Shown here: in pieces, positions 1-12,524 of the stretch
How the letters are laid out: the number at the start of each line of letters is the position of its first letter
Numbering within the stretch: the first letter of the stretch is position 1
From: Prunus persica
Lineage: Eukaryota; Streptophyta; Magnoliopsida; Rosales; Rosaceae
Assembly: GCF_000346465.2 (NCBI RefSeq)
Contig: NC_034009.1
Location: forward strand, 10,780,186-10,844,185
Direction of reading: 5' to 3'
DNA length: 64,000 nucleotides
Position numbers and translations under genes: made by a program
Notes under the pieces: generated by a model
The model's database searches: none
The model's input: the letters and a program-made list of their open reading frames with translations, nothing else
Told to the model about the DNA's origin: nothing

Positions 1-277
1 AAACTGAGTGTTTAGTTAAAGGGGAGAGGTAAACTAAGTTGCCCTATGCTACTAGCACTAAATTTTAATTCATTTTTCCTTTAACTAGGCCTGGTGGTGC
101 TGTATGCGTGAGTCTCTTCTTTTTCTTCAGTCAACATCTTGCATGTATCAACCTTGCTTTATTAACTTCATTTCATCATTTTGAAGGTTCCTTTCATCTG
201 TATCGGTTTATTATACCCTACTAACTAGGCAATAGATGTCGCATTTCATGTTAATTCCTCCTGTGCATGTTTTTCAG

Positions 278-581
278 GCTATTGATAGAGGGGAAAACCT
301 GACTGTTCTTGTTGACAAGACTGAAACCCTTCGTTCTCAGGTAAGTTGAGTCAAGAGAGCAACCCTGCCCGTTTATCTGCCATATATATCTTAGTTGAGT
401 ACCGAACACCCTTGTTTGTTGCACTTTTCAGGCCCAAGACTACAGAAGTAAGGGGACACAAATGAGAAGGAAAATGTGGTATCAAAACATGAAGATAAAG
501 TTGGTCGTTTTCGGAATCCTGTTACTTCTGGTCTTGGTAATCTGGGTTTCTATTTGTCATGGATTTGACTGCACAAACTAG
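278..581 (+). CDS. VAMP72-family R-SNARE, last two exons (partial)
   Basis: Two exons read in frame: 278-340 and 432-581, joined by a short intron with GT and AG borders. The first encodes the end of the R-SNARE coiled coil, with the AIDRGEN segment holding the presumed zero-layer arginine, followed by a [11 protein letters not shown] stretch. The second encodes a basic juxtamembrane patch ([12 protein letters not shown]), a single C-terminal membrane anchor rich in Leu/Val/Ile, and a short CHGFDCTN tail. This is the C-terminal layout of plant longin-type VAMP7 proteins of the VAMP72 group, which drive secretory or endosomal membrane fusion together with Q-SNARE partners. The longin domain and earlier exons lie before the window; nothing in 1-277 reads as the preceding exon. 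The exact VAMP72 member cannot be decided from this part. Confidence 0.85.
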
Positions 582-1259
582 TAATAATTAGTCACAAAGC
601 TTTGCGTTCAAATTATACCATACATGGGCTTCAACTCAACTTGTGTTGAAAAGGGAGGGAGGGAGGGGAGGGAGGGGAGAGAGACAGAGATTTCTTACAT
701 TCTGGTCTTTATCAAATTGTTCGTTATGTTTCTAGATTTTATTTTAATACAGCAACAATGCGAACACGGTTTTGGTGATTTTTTATTTTTATTTTCAAAT
801 TTTCAGATGACTGATTAGATAAGAAGATCCCTCATGTGTTCCAAAAGAAAATTTTGTGTATATGTTATACATTTCAATTCACTTCAATTTTTCCTTCCCG
901 ACTCTTTGATATACATAGGGTGACTTTTAGGACTTTTACATATGGGTTCTACAAACAAAGAGTTGGGGAAAACAATATAGTTTGGTAAACCAAATAAATG
1001 TTGTTGACGAAAAACGCAGTCCGGTTCGTTTGAGACATCCGTTAAAATTAGAACGATACATAGAAGATTAGCATAGTGGGACGATACATAGAAAATTAGC
1101 ATGGCAAATGATACATAGAAGATTAGCATGGCTCGTGCGCAAGAATGACGCATGAAAGCATGGCTCGAGCGCAAGAATGATGCATGAATCGGAAATGGTC
1201 CAAAGTTTTTGTTTAGAAAAAAGAAAAAAAAGACAACAAAATGACAATGTCTAGTGAGA

Positions 1260-1355
1260 GACTGATTAAAAGCGGACAAATATTAATTAGAGTACTCAAC
1301 TGAAATGGACTGATTAAAAGCGGACAAATATTAATTAGAGTATTCAACTGAAACA
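1260..1355. repeat. 48-bp tandem duplication
   Basis: Two adjacent near-identical 48-bp copies (1260-1307 and 1308-1355), both beginning GACTGATTAAAAGCGG. They differ at one inner base (agtactc against agtattc) and at the right edge. Shorter imperfect repeats of a gatacatagaa-ttagcatgg motif lie just before, at about 1055-1130. Confidence 0.85.
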
Positions 1356-4270
1356 TCCGATTCCTTTCATAATCATCATCTTGAGAAAATTTAAGCTTGA
1401 AAGAACGGCAGCACAAAACGTCCGAAGGTATAAAGACAAATAAGTAGAGCTATAGCCTATAGGTTATGATTTAGAAGCACCATAAGTCATGGCCTGCCAA
1501 CCACACCACTAAACTCTTTAACTAATCATTTTCTTCTGTAATGTACCGACCTTAAAGTAGTGAAAGAGTCCCATGAAATTAATGCAGGCGTAGCAGAAGA
1601 ATATACGGAAGTAAAAGTTTGAAAAACAGGACCCTCTACCTCAAAAATTCAAACTCTGGAACACAACTTTTTTGAAACAAAAATTAAAATAAACTAAACT
1701 ATAATATTAGTATGAAAGGCGTGCTTAGACTGAACTCAAGTCTACATCTCGCCCTAATACTACATCCTAATCAATTGGAAATTTGGCACAGAAAAGTGAT
1801 TTTAGAGCTAGGTTTCCCTTTTGGTGAGTAGGGTTTGATTTGGGGAGAGACTTAACGAGCCCCTAAGAAACCATGGAACTTGTATATATATATCATTATT
1901 TATATGCATATTATAAACGACTTAATCAGATGTGGATTATGTCAGTTGACCAATACATGTAGTGTGTTAACGTTCGTTCTCCTGCATCTTAGTTCGATCG
2001 AGCTTGATAATGAGTTCATTATTTCTCTTTTCTCTTTTCTTTAAAAAAAATATATAATAATAATAATTGGTGAGCTTAATTGATGAGGCAAAATTGAAAC
2101 TGTCAGTTTGTTGACATTAGTTAATACAAATATGTAATGCATGTGCTTCCATTTTTCAACGTTCCTTTTCTTGCTGAAAGGATAATATATTCAATGTGTG
2201 TCGTCCAGTTGGCTCTCATATATACATATAAGTACATATATATCTTCTTCCAAAATGTTTGACAAGTATTGCATGGCCAATGATGGCATTGATATAACAT
2301 AAGCTTTGACATTGCCGTCAAAATCAAACTCACATAAAAAGACAGAAAGGATCCCTCTCCCCATCCTTTGTGGATAGGAATCGGATAATATGAAGAAGAA
2401 AACAAAGAGCTCCCTTCCCTTGCTAGCTATCAGTTGGCAATCGATCAATTCATTCATTCATTCATTCATACTTTGTTGCCCTTTGGAATCAAAAGAAGAC
2501 CATATCATTATTCATTTTAAGGAACTGACCACTCAATGAAAAGTCAATTCTAGCCCATTCGAACAAGGGATGGGGGATGGGGGCTTTTTGCCATACGAAT
2601 GAGAAAAGGGATGAGCTTCAATTTGTGCCCTCTCATGACCCTTCATGCATCATGGGCTTTCGGCCGTACGATCTTTTTGACACATGTTGATAAGCCTCTT
2701 ATCCACACGAGTTTTTGGTTCCTCTCTCTTACTTTCGTTTTAGGGTTTGGATAGTAGAAGATCTCTCCTCCATAACGTTCTTTAAAGCAAATGTTGCTTG
2801 GAGGACATGCATGGAAAATTGGCAAATTGGCAAATTGGCAATGGCATGATCGTGTATGGCTCCAAAAACTCTGGATTAATTCATGCATGGCCATATATCT
2901 CGGAAATGTGTAGGAGAATGTTAGTGGGAAGAAGTAAATTGCGTAAGAGTTTGGTAAGAACGATATTAATAGCCTATTAGGGTAGGGCTCGAGGTCCTCC
3001 CTCCTTAGGAGGCTATATTCCACTACTTTTTGGTGTCCCCTAATATCTTTGTCCCTACTTTTTTTAGTAAGGGACCCATGTGTCGTACCGAACTATCATA
3101 AATAATGCTAGGTATATCTAATTATCGCATTATTTGGTGAGCAAAATTAATGAGTGTGTAGCAACTCTAAATGTTTTGCGTCTTTAAATTCAGCTTTAAC
3201 TATTTGAATTCAACTTTCTAAACTTAAAAACAGAATTTAAGTCCAAAACTCAAAAAATCTGTTTAGTAGACTTAGTTTTGAAAACCTAAACTAAAAGATA
3301 ACTTAAAATCACCCAAATACTTGAAAACAGACAAAATCTGTTTTTCTGTCATTTTTTTCTTCGAGAAATTATTTTCAAGTTGCGTACCAAACAAATTTTT
3401 GAATCTTAAAACGTGAATTTTAGAACTCTTTGTTTTTAAAGTTTTTGAGTTCTTACTTAGATTACCAAACTCCACCTAACACTTCATGTTAATATATATG
3501 CTAGGTCAAAACAATGCTTGCTTTATAGGATGAGACAGAGCTTTCAAGAGGAAAATTTATCACTCTCTTCGTTTTAACATTTTCTCCTGAAGGATTGGAT
3601 TACCTATATTCTTTGCTCCTTGAGTTGGACAAATTTCAATTTTCCACTTCTGGGAAAATTTTCCGTTTCGAGTAAAAGAATATTTCAATTTCCCTAAACC
3701 CCAGATAAAGTTTCGATATTTCAAGAAAATACTTACTTTTGTCTCACCCAAAATTAGCTACTTGCTGACTTGCATGTCCATGGCTTTGTATTATTCCACT
3801 TTTGGGCTAGGAAAAACTCAATAATTGCCTCTCACTTGTTTGATTTGTGTAGGGTAAGTTGGGGATTTCAATGAATTTTCTCTGGGCGGATAGAACTGGC
3901 CAGTTGTGTATACACACGTGGTGGCACCACGTTGTTGGTAAGCAAAGCAAATGGTTGGCCTAAACGTGATCCACTTTCTCGCATTCCCATTTTTAATTTT
4001 TAATTTCTGTTTGATCTAGTTTTTCATATTTTGCCCAATTGATTTGGCTTTAAGGTATTTTTTTTCCTTTCTTTCTTGTATTGGTGTTGATTCAACCTAC
4101 AAGTTTGCTAGAAGGGATGTGCTTCACACTATTTCTTATCTTCCTCTGTGTAGTTTAGTATTGTATACTATCAAAAAATGTACAAACAAATTAGGCGACG
4201 TATCGTTGCCCCCTCATCCCCTCTCTAAGTTCATGCCAATCAGCATGCATTTCTCCAAGCAAAAGGTCTG

Positions 4271-4412
4271 GCTCCTTAAAATTGAGGAGGAATTTCTTCT
4301 TACAACCAATGTGGTTTTGACACGTGTAAACTTTTTGTTGTTGTTGTTGATGAATTTCCCAATTGTCAAACCCCATTGGTTTTAAGGAGAAACTCCTCCT
4401 TAATTTTAAGGA
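4271..4412. mobile_element. MITE-like hairpin, copy 1
   Basis: Two arms of about 50 bases are inverted copies: the left arm starts CTCCTTAAAATTGAGGAGG near 4272, and the right arm ends with its imperfect complement near 4412. Both contain a CAAT-TGG(T)TTTGACA-type stretch at their inner side. The spacer includes a TTG trinucleotide run. No convincing target-site duplication is seen, so the superfamily is left open. A related hairpin follows immediately at 4434-4575. Confidence 0.6.
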
Positions 4413-4433
4413 TGCAAGCTAGAAAAAAATTTG

Positions 4434-4575
4434 GAACTCCTCAAAACAAATGGAGTTTTGACACTTGTCAAATAATTCTTTTATCTTTTATCTTTTGAAT
4501 TCCTTTAACCTTTTTTCTTTTAGAATTTAATAAATGTCAAAATCCCATTTATTGTGAGGATGTGCTCCTCCTCAA
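4434..4575. mobile_element. MITE-like hairpin, copy 2 (degenerate)
   Basis: The left arm (ggaactcctcaaaa, then gttttgacac) is answered by an inverted right arm (tgtcaaaatccc, then gaggatgtgctcctcc). It shares arm wording with the hairpin at 4271-4412, so the two look like members of one family lying side by side. Borders are approximate. Confidence 0.45.
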
Positions 4576-5200
4576 TTTACATGTGATGCACCTGGAACGT
4601 ATAAAAATTTCTCCAATTTTAAGAAGCCAAACTATCCTCCAACATAAATTCTATAGAAAGATAGAATTCATGTATCTTACCTATTATGTTTGCAAAGTGT
4701 CTATAGAAAGGAAAGAACATCACCAACATAATTTTCATTTAGTTTAAATTTCTTCCTCTTCTAGTTAGAATTTTATCAATAAGGGGCATGGAAATTGCTG
4801 GATCTTCTGATTCTTTCCAAGGAAACAATAGGGCATGTAAAATAAATAAATAAATAAAGAAAACCCATCAAGAATAGAGACCCAATTTTCATTTCACAAT
4901 GATCCTTGATTAATTATAAAATTCAATTTGTACATAACCACAGCACCCAGTAAGCAAACCCTAAACTAAACCCAATTAAATTTCACTTACAAACCAAACC
5001 GAATCAAACCAAACCAAACCAAATTAAATCAAACTAAACCAAATTAAAATTCAAAAGGGAACCCCAAATCAGAAAAAAAGAAAAAAAAAAAAAGAAAAAA
5101 CATACATAAATTATATATTAACAGACAATTAAGTCATCACCAAGCACATGCAGGTGCAGCAGGGTAGCTATATATAACAAGTACCGAGGAAGGACTACAT

Positions 5201-5521
5201 CTACATGTCCCTCACTTCAAACACATTGCGGTTTTTAACAACGATGTCGTACATGTGCATGGACTTGAACTTGCTGAAATCCTTGGGGAGAGAGATGAGA
5301 TGGACGGTGGATCTTTTGTGGAACTGGAGAAGGTCTGGGTCGTCGTAGTACCTCTCCCAACCCAGCGACAACAGCTTGCGCTCGAGCACGGCGTAGGAGC
5401 TGATCACTTCCTCACTTGGGGTGTGGACCAGCACCTTGCGCCTGGCGTTGGAGCCCTGCATGGAATCCGCCCCGTCCACGAGTCGAACGACACCGTTCTT
5501 GAAAACCCAAACCCCAGACAT
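5201..5521 (-). CDS. flowering-promoting factor 1-like protein (FPF1 family)
   Basis: The single open frame of 106 residues has the hallmarks of the FPF1 family: the start [15 protein letters not shown], the block ALERYYDDP-type reading here as [19 protein letters not shown], and the end [17 protein letters not shown]...FEVRDM. FPF1 proteins are small, soluble, plant-specific proteins of unknown biochemical activity linked to flowering time, gibberellin response and root growth. Length fits the family (about 110 residues), and the gene is intronless as usual. The short loop after GVVRLV is the variable part of the family. A CT-rich leader and a TATA box lie upstream on the minus strand. The identification is firm; the paralogue is not determined. 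Confidence 0.95.
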   Translation of the reverse strand: MSGVWVFKNGVVRLVDGADSMQGSNARRKVLVHTPSEEVISSYAVLERKLLSLGWERYYDDPDLLQFHKRSTVHLISLPKDFSKFKSMHMYDIVVKNRNVFEVRDM

Positions 5522-5633
5522 GTTTGATAATCAAGAGCTTAATTAAGTAAGAAGGCAAAAAGCTGGTAGTGAGTGAGAGAAGAGGAGAGAGAGAGAGAGA
5601 GTTGTTATGAGCAATTGAGCCTGGAGATGTAGT

Positions 5634-5645
5634 GTATATATATAG
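5634..5645 (-). promoter_or_regulatory. TATA box of the FPF1-like gene
   Basis: A TATATATATA run lies about 115 bases upstream of the FPF1-like start codon on the minus strand. Between them is a GA run (about 5585-5602), which is CT-rich in the sense orientation, as in many plant 5' leaders. Assignment rests on position and sequence only. Confidence 0.6.
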
Positions 5646-8600
5646 GAGAGAGATGAGATGGAAAATGTGATGTGGTTAATTTATTTATTTTATAATTTAG
5701 GAGAAATAAAATTATGGGCATGTTTGGATGTGGTTATAGTGGGGTAAGGTGGGGCCCTGGTCTTAGCCAGGATACAATAGGGGTCATGGTGTTTGGAACA
5801 TGCAGCCATGGACCAGTGCCAATCACCTATCTAAGTGTGTGTGTGGGCATATCTCATATATCCGCTAGGAGAGAATCCTTGTGTTTTTTTTTTTCCTTTC
5901 TTCTTTTTGTTTTTGTTTTCTTTTAAGGCTTTAACCCCACATTGGGAATCTTTGTTTTGTTCGTGGAAAAAATATTAGGATAGAGACTAGTTATTCTCGA
6001 GAGAGCTGGCTAGCAGACTAATAGAAAATGATCATGACTTTCATATGATTTGTGGATTCAATTGTGGGCATAAAAAAACACATATAGCTATCACTATTTG
6101 TAAGCTGCCGACGGATTAACTCTGCGGATGTTTGTATGCGGGCATCGGTTAAAGGCAGTTTGATGTTGATGGTTTTGAGTTTTGAGTGAGAGGGTCTCAT
6201 ATGCATGCATGATGTAACTCAATTAGCTAAGGCTACATCATATACCTTGGAAGGTGGAATACTTTGAATTGGGGATGATGAAATTTACTCTGTGAAACTT
6301 ATATTCCATCTTCAAAAACAAAATGAATAACACAACGAATAACGGAATTTATTATCAATTTTAAAAAACACAGCGAATAACGAAATTTATTATCTTATGA
6401 TGTAGATCAAATTACATATGTATAGTAGGAGTAATGTTCTCTTGTCGTACGTTTCCGAACAAATATTGCTTCTGTTTTCAAAAGTGAACTTAGATTACAA
6501 GTTTTGAAAAATATCAACTTTGAACAATTATCTACTTCCCATGCGATATAAGATCTTGTAGATAAAAGGTTTTTGCTTTACTCATTTGAAGTATCACTTT
6601 GAATAAAAGAAAAGAGAGAATTAGTGTGGATTTTAATTAATATATAATATAGGAGAATTGGACGGTCATGGAATAAAATTTCTGCAAGAGGGAAATTTGA
6701 GATGCTCAAGGCATTGTAGAGTCATAAAAGTTTAATATCTTTTTCCAGAGTATGTGAATGGTTGTGGCAAAGAGATGACTAATGAGCTGTGACGGGTGGG
6801 ACCAAAATGAAAAGGATTCTCAACTCTAGTTGTTGGGAGGGATATTTGGGGGTTCAGTATATAATTCACTTTTTGTAGAGATGACCAATGTGAATCCCCC
6901 ACAGCCCCCCCCTAGTGCAGTTTTCTGCCTAACTGTTGACTAGCTACTTGCCTCACTAGTTACACATGTGCTATAAAACAACTTTCGGGAATGTCAATGT
7001 GTCGGTATCTTAAATTAATTATATCTTATAATTTTTTATTATATGATAGTATGTAATTGATTGAGATACAACCATAGTGACATTCCCGTACGTGTATGTA
7101 AATTTTTCTCTCCCGTCTTGTTTTATCTATTAGGTAATTAGGTAATGTCAACATCTTGATCTTAATTTGCATTATATGAAGAGACCTCTATAATTTGCAT
7201 TTTCTATTTTGGCTAGCCACTTAGAGCTAGGAAATTATGGTATGTGTCTGAGGGGGAGTAACCAACAACAATTAGGAGCTAGGAAATTCAAAAAAGCAGT
7301 TATATGGATTCCAGCAGAATCTAATCCAACCCAACCAAACCAAACCAATGGATAGATGGTGTGATATATGCATGGAGTTTGTTGCCCTTTAGGACACACA
7401 TTCTCTTTTCAACAGTGCCATGATCATTCCCTTGTTAGATTTTGCTTCTTCCTCCCCCAGCCACTTGGCCCTGTGACACGGACCCCAGCCAGACCAAACC
7501 CAGCATTTCCCTTCTCATGACAATGAGCTCTGCTTAATTGGGTTTCCAATTTTGTCACATCTTCCTTCATATTCCTCTCAATCTCATAGTTTGGTTGGAC
7601 CACCCCAATTTTTCTAAGTATTTTTTTCCTTCAAATTCCTTACCCAAGTACTATTCAATGTCTTCTAGAAAATTTCAGAATATTAATCACCTTTATTATT
7701 TCTAGATCATTGATGAAGCAATGTCTTCTAGAAATTTCTCTTTACCATTGTCAACGTAATATGTTTATGTCGTAACTTTGTATCTATAGATCATTGATCA
7801 TGTTGGTTTTGCCATAATATATATATATATATAGTTCAAATTCATTAACAAATTCATTAACAACGCAAGTCTGACAAGAGAACATTATGGATATAACTTA
7901 CGAGAACGTTATTCCTACTTGTGTTTCATCAAGCCTAGCCTAGAAACTTTCAATTCACCCACGAAAGAATAAACCCAAGGGAATGCATCGAGACCATCAT
8001 GATGTATATACAAGTGATGCCCCATAAAAGGGAAATTTCTCAATTCCCACCTTATGATTCTCTCAAATCTAAGGTCCCGTTTGGTAACGTTTTAAGGGGT
8101 TGTTTTCATTTTCAGAGAACAAAAATAAGGCAAAAAACACATTCAGTAGTCCAAAAACAAAAAAACACTAAGAATGTCAAGTTATCTTAATTGAATCTTT
8201 TTTCTGGGAATTCCAAGTTATCTGAGGGAACATTTCTATAGCCCGACCAGCTTTTTTCATCGTGCGTAGTTGCTTGGCTTTAACCCTCTATATATCATCA
8301 CAGTGTCAGTAAGTATATGTATATATGAGTCTCCATAAAGTATGGAAAGCTCTATTTCCTGTAACACATATACAACATGTCAACATGCCCATGTGATTGT
8401 CCTCTACAAAAGCCAATTTTCCTTTTTTCCTTCTTCTTTCAGGTCCTCCATTTAACTAAGAAAGATATTTGTATATCACCTTTTAAAGAAAAGCAACGAC
8501 CTCTCTTAATCACCAAATAAAGGCAGTTTGTTGGTTTTCTGCTATAAAGAGTAATAAATTTGGAGCAAGCACCATGTTTATGTGTTCTCTCCTTGTTCAC

Positions 8601-9641
8601 GTATAAGTGCATATAACTATGACTATGTATATATCATGATTCGAATTTGAGGCACAACATTTGAATGAATTATGAGTGAAGATTAGGACATAATTTGATT
8701 ATAGATGACCGTCTAATGAGGTCGGTGATATGTCAGAAAGATGTATATTCTCCGTTCTTTATAATTAAGCGAGATTTGAGTTTGATATCTCTTCTAACAT
8801 TATTATAAAGAAAAATACGCAGTACTATACGAAGAGCAACATGCCTTGATTTCTCCTAGTGGAGAGGCAAGTGGATACCATGTATAGTGTAAAGGAAAAT
8901 GGAGTGCCTAGTAATCTTCGTTACACTTTTTTCCCCTTAAAGTGAGTAATTCCAAATGATTATCCCACTTAATTTAATTAGTAGTATCTTCAATATAAAT
9001 TACGAATGGCTTTTCATGCATGTGTAGTGAACCTATTCTCCATTATACTTATATAATAATACAATAAAAATTCATTGGGTATTTGGGTGTTTAAAAGGGT
9101 GAGTGTTTTGCGAAGATATCAATGGGAATTTATCTTCTGGTGAGATTTATAGAGAGAGAACTTTGCTATAAAGAGAATAAAATAAAGCAATTAGAGAAGG
9201 ATTTGCTTATCTAGTATTAGTTTATACCTAACTTTGAATTAGAAAGATGGATTTAGGCCAATTACAGTGATTTTGAGAATAAAGTAATAAACATTTGGAA
9301 TGTAGGATCAATTCCCTCATAAGAACAAAAATTAAGGGGAGCTAAGCTAATTCTTTTAATCATATTCCAAATTCACTGAAAATGACAAGATCGATCATTT
9401 TATTCTAATTCTACTAATTAAAAAAAGTTTAGAATTGTTTTCTTATTATATTATTAGTAAATTATACTATGGAACCTGACGTTATCTTTGGTTGTATTCC
9501 CTTCTTATAATTGTAAATTATTTGGTGCACATTCAGTGGACTAATGAATTTATTAAAGTAAATTGGGCTTCATACATCAAAAGTACATGCAATGGATGCT
9601 CCCGCTTTATTTGTTAGGGAGGATTACACGGCAACTTTTAT
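5646..9641. other. intergenic region, no gene recognised
   Basis: No coding exon was recognised in this stretch. It holds a direct repeat of about 35 bases containing aacacaRcgaataacg (about 6325-6393), a small hairpin MITE at 6986-7088 (listed), a TA microsatellite near 7817-7833, and a fragment starting GTCCCGTTTGGTAACG near 8072 that resembles the left end of the PIF/Harbinger-type element at 15051 but has no visible partner end. Confidence 0.55.
6986..7088. mobile_element. 103-bp hairpin MITE
   Basis: The left end CGGGAATGTCAATG and the right end GTGACATTCCCG are inverted complements. Pairing continues inward through a gtatctta/tgagatac stretch, giving arms of about 40 bases around an AT-rich loop. 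The size and shape fit a short MITE. No clear target duplication is seen. Confidence 0.6.
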
Positions 9642-9649
9642 AACGAGGG

Positions 9650-11097
9650 TAGAGGTGTCAAACGGGCCGTGCCGGGCCGGCCCAACCCATTTAAACTCGT
9701 GCCTTTAATGTATTCGTGCCGTGCCGTGCCGGCCCATTTAATTTATCGGGCCGTGCCGTGCTGGCCCATTTAGTAAAATCATTGATCCCAGCCCGGCCCA
9801 AAGCCCAAGTCCATATTGAAACGGGCCGTGCCGTGCTTGGGCCGTGCCCGTGCTCGTGCTCGGGCCATACTCGGGCCCAAGAACAAGCCCATTTAATTTG
9901 AATTTTTTTTACTTGATTTTTTTTTTCCCACTAGATAATTAAAATTATAAACATAAAACATATAACTAGAAGCAAGGAATGATGAACTATTTGAAAACAT
10001 TAATAATCAAACATCCAAAACAATATGAAAAAGGTGGAGGGCAAAAATGTGGCCTCGTTAAAACCTTGCCTTAAAAAACCCCCAAAGGAGGAAAATCCGG
10101 TCAAGGAAAAAGAGTACCACTACCCTCCCAAATTACACAAAAAGAAAAATAAAATTAATCTAGGACACCGGGTAAAATATCAGCATTTGTCATCTCACGT
10201 TCCTGCATCAGTCAACCGAAAAAAAATTTAATTATTTTCTGGAGTAAAATAAGATACTTAGAGCATCATAAATCTTCAAAAAGACATGCAGTCTGATCAT
10301 CAACATACAAACCTGTAATTAAAGGTGGATCTGGCCCTCGTGTACTATGCAATATAGCAGTTCCAGATAACACAGTGATGAACCCTCAAAGTTTTGACGC
10401 TATGCTGGTCACGCTTTGACCAGAATAATCCTACCAAAAGATTACATACATTAGATTTATAACAAAGACTCACACACAAACACAACATGTTCATGTGATG
10501 ATACTTTAAACATTATTGCACTGGCAAATATTGTAAAAGAGGTGAACATAGCATAATAGATAGGAGAAACAATTGCTGTGTTGAAAGTATCCAATGCCTG
10601 CAACCACACCAGAGTGAGAAACCAGCTAAAAAGTTCACCCGATTTCCAAGCTAGAAGAAATTAACAAAAATTCAAACTTGGAAAGACAGATCTCGCTAAA
10701 AAAAGTGGAACTCCAACCATTATTTAAGTAGGTAAGTAATTGGTCATTGCATCAATTTTTTATATTTTTTATTTTATTTTATTTACTTGCTGTTCCAAGT
10801 TCCAACTTGGTAGTGAAAAAATGCAGTAGATGATTTAAGTGGGCTCGGGCTCGTGTCGTGCTTGGAGCGGGCTCGGGCTCGTGCCGTGCTTGGAGCGGGC
10901 TCGGGCTAAGCCCGTCTCATGTCGGGCCACGGGCCGGCCCGGTCCATTGGACCTTTTTTTAAATCCCAGCCCAGTCCAAGCTTTCGTGCCGTGCCGAGCA
11001 CGGCCCATTAATATTCGTGCTCGTGCCGTGCCGTGCCTCATTTAAATGGGCTGGACTCGTGCCGTGCTGGGCCGGCCCGACCCGTTTGACACCTCTA
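9650..11097. mobile_element. non-autonomous hAT element with GC-rich ends
   Basis: The element has a perfect 17-base terminal inverted repeat, TAGAGGTGTCAAACGGG, starting at 9650 and, inverted, ending at 11097. An exact 8-bp target-site duplication AACGAGGG lies at 9642-9649 and 11098-11105. TIR type and 8-bp duplication identify the hAT superfamily. About 250 bases at each end are built of many short GC-rich repeats around cgggccgtgcc and gctcgggc, typical subterminal motifs that bind hAT transposase. The interior is ordinary AT-rich DNA, with no transposase visible. A segment near 10025-10130 with a tggcctcgttaaaacc motif is open in one frame for 68 codons but shows no known domain. Length 1448 bp. 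Confidence 0.93.
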
Positions 11098-11198
11098 AAC
11101 GAGGGGTAAAAGTAAGGGGTTATAATGAGAAGGTTGAATTTAGGATTCGGACAGTTATTAAGGAACTCTTTATTATAAGTCTTTACTTTTACTCTTCA

Positions 11199-11679
11199 CT
11201 AGCCTCTTTGCACGCGCTTCCGTGCTTACGAGAGGATTTTAAAAAAAAATAAGTAAATTTATTTTAGAATTAAAAAAGATAATGGGTAGTTGTGTTCCAT
11301 AAAAATAGGATCCATTATCTGCTTTTTCTTTTTCTTTTAATTTTTTTAAATATGAAAAAGTGTGAATTTACCATATTATCTTCATTTAATTAATAAGTTT
11401 AGTTTTTACAGTCCCGATCTCTTGGACCACAGGAGTCCAAGAGATTGTGGTCACCCACTGTTGGATATTAATCTAATGGTATAAAAAAGTTTATTAAAAT
11501 GAGTGCAAGAGTGAGTGAACCGTTGAATTTACATCCAACGGTGAGTGACCACAAATTTCTTGGACCCCTGTGATCCAAGAGATCAGGACTATTAGTTCTT
11601 AATGTTTGCATTAACCAAGGATATTTTCTGGTATTTTGAATGTTTCACCATTCTCTGCCTTTTGCTTTATATATATAGA
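11199..11679 (-). mobile_element. short non-autonomous Helitron A (carries a MITE)
   Basis: Read on the minus strand the element begins TCTATATATATAAAGC at 11679 and ends with a GC-rich hairpin followed by CTAG at 11199. Host A precedes the start and host T follows the end, as expected for Helitron insertion at AT. It is homologous over its length to the elements at 16954-17233 and 17234-17511, apart from an inserted MITE at about 11405-11591. Without that insert it is about 290 bp. It encodes nothing. Confidence 0.85.
11405..11591. mobile_element. MITE with ~57-bp inverted arms inside Helitron A
   Basis: Long imperfect terminal inverted repeats are present: the left side reads AGTCCCGATCTCTTGGACC from 11410, and the right side is its complement ending at 11590. 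Arms run inward to a gttgga motif. The direct repeat TTAGTT at 11399-11404 and 11592-11597 is a possible target duplication. Comparison with the empty homologous site in the Helitrons at 16954 and 17234 confirms this block as an insertion. Confidence 0.8.
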
Positions 11680-12193
11680 TTATAGTCTTCTTGTATACAA
11701 GATTAGCGAAGTGGGTACATTTCATGTGCAATCAAGGTATATATAATATGGATATTATTGTCTAAACTTGGAGGATGAAGGAGGATTATTTATAATCCCT
11801 TTAAAAACGGTGGAATTATGATGGATAAGTTTTAGTCATCAACTTCTAATAGATATACAAGTGACAAGAGAGAGAGAGAGAAAAGAAAGGAGGACGTGAA
11901 ACTAAAATAAATAAATTCTTCCCTGAATTAATGAACTTATAAATTAGTAAACTGTTTTAAACAAAAAGTTGAGATATGAAAAAACATGTAATTGGGCTTG
12001 CGTAAGAACATGGACAAAGGAGTTCGAGGATCTCCTCCTTAGTACATGGAGAAGCAAAGGCCCAAAGTCCAAAACGCTAGCCCAGAATGCTGGTGTGCCT
12101 CAAGACCGTATCTTGGATTGAAGGAGGTCAGTCAGCTCCCATGTCGTTGTATCTGAAGACTTACCAAAGAGATTCAGATTGCCATCTTCTAAT
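11680..12193. other. upstream region of the coiled-coil gene, no gene recognised
   Basis: No coding exon is recognised. It holds a GA run near 11868-11882. A non-AT-rich stretch at about 12000-12190 has short open frames, but none with a known domain. Confidence 0.5.
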
Positions 12194-12524
12194 GAACAAA
12201 ACAAATTATTTGCAGACGACCGCTCTAAAGAAAACGTGGAACACATTTGTGTCTTTAACATGAGATTGGGCCATGCTACTTCTTATTTACTATAAGGAAA
12301 TAATAAATAAATAAATAAACGAAAATGAAAAATATCGAAACAAATATGAGGTTTCAGAAAATAATAAAATATAAAATGGACCACTATTGGCGGACGGGAA
12401 GGATTCTGTGAAGTGAAAATAGTTCCGTTGCCCACCCGATTATCTACCTGGCCCACCAAAATGTAATATCTGCCTCCCTCTTCTTTTTTACAGGTCGCCG
12501 CTGTCTATTTTCTCTCTCTACCCC
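12194..12524 (+). promoter_or_regulatory. promoter/leader block duplicated upstream of two genes (copy 1)
   Basis: This block lies directly upstream of the coiled-coil gene start (12692). It is repeated, with small insertions and deletions, at 25874-26262 just upstream of the mitochondrial carrier start (26566). Shared landmarks in the same order are gaccgctctaaagaaa, gagattgggccatgct, cactattggcggacgg, gttgcccacccga, and the end caggtcgccgctgtct followed by a CT-rich leader. The two genes downstream are unrelated in sequence. The CT-rich end suggests that the transcription start lies inside or just after the block; this is inference. Confidence 0.8.

Larger units (their letters stand above)
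582..5200. other. intergenic region, no gene recognised
   Basis: The region is AT-rich and holds only short open frames without recognisable domains. Visible structure includes a G-rich gggaggga run near 650-680, the tandem repeats near 1055-1355, an attc microsatellite near 2448-2468, a four-fold aattggca repeat near 2818-2841, two MITE-like inverted repeats at 4271-4575 (listed separately), and an aaaccaaacc-type run plus A-rich tract at about 4960-5100. The A-rich tract lies on the 3' side of the FPF1-like gene. Confidence 0.6.

Noticed and set aside
624..1416. Several open frames on both strands of 60-130 codons
   Set aside because: They run through G-rich, T-rich and tandem-repeat DNA, have no domain wording, and overlap each other on both strands.
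8072..8230. Possible PIF/Harbinger element starting GTCCCGTTTGGTAACG
   Set aside because: The left end resembles the 15051 element but no matching right end or 3-bp duplication was found, so only a fragment note is kept.
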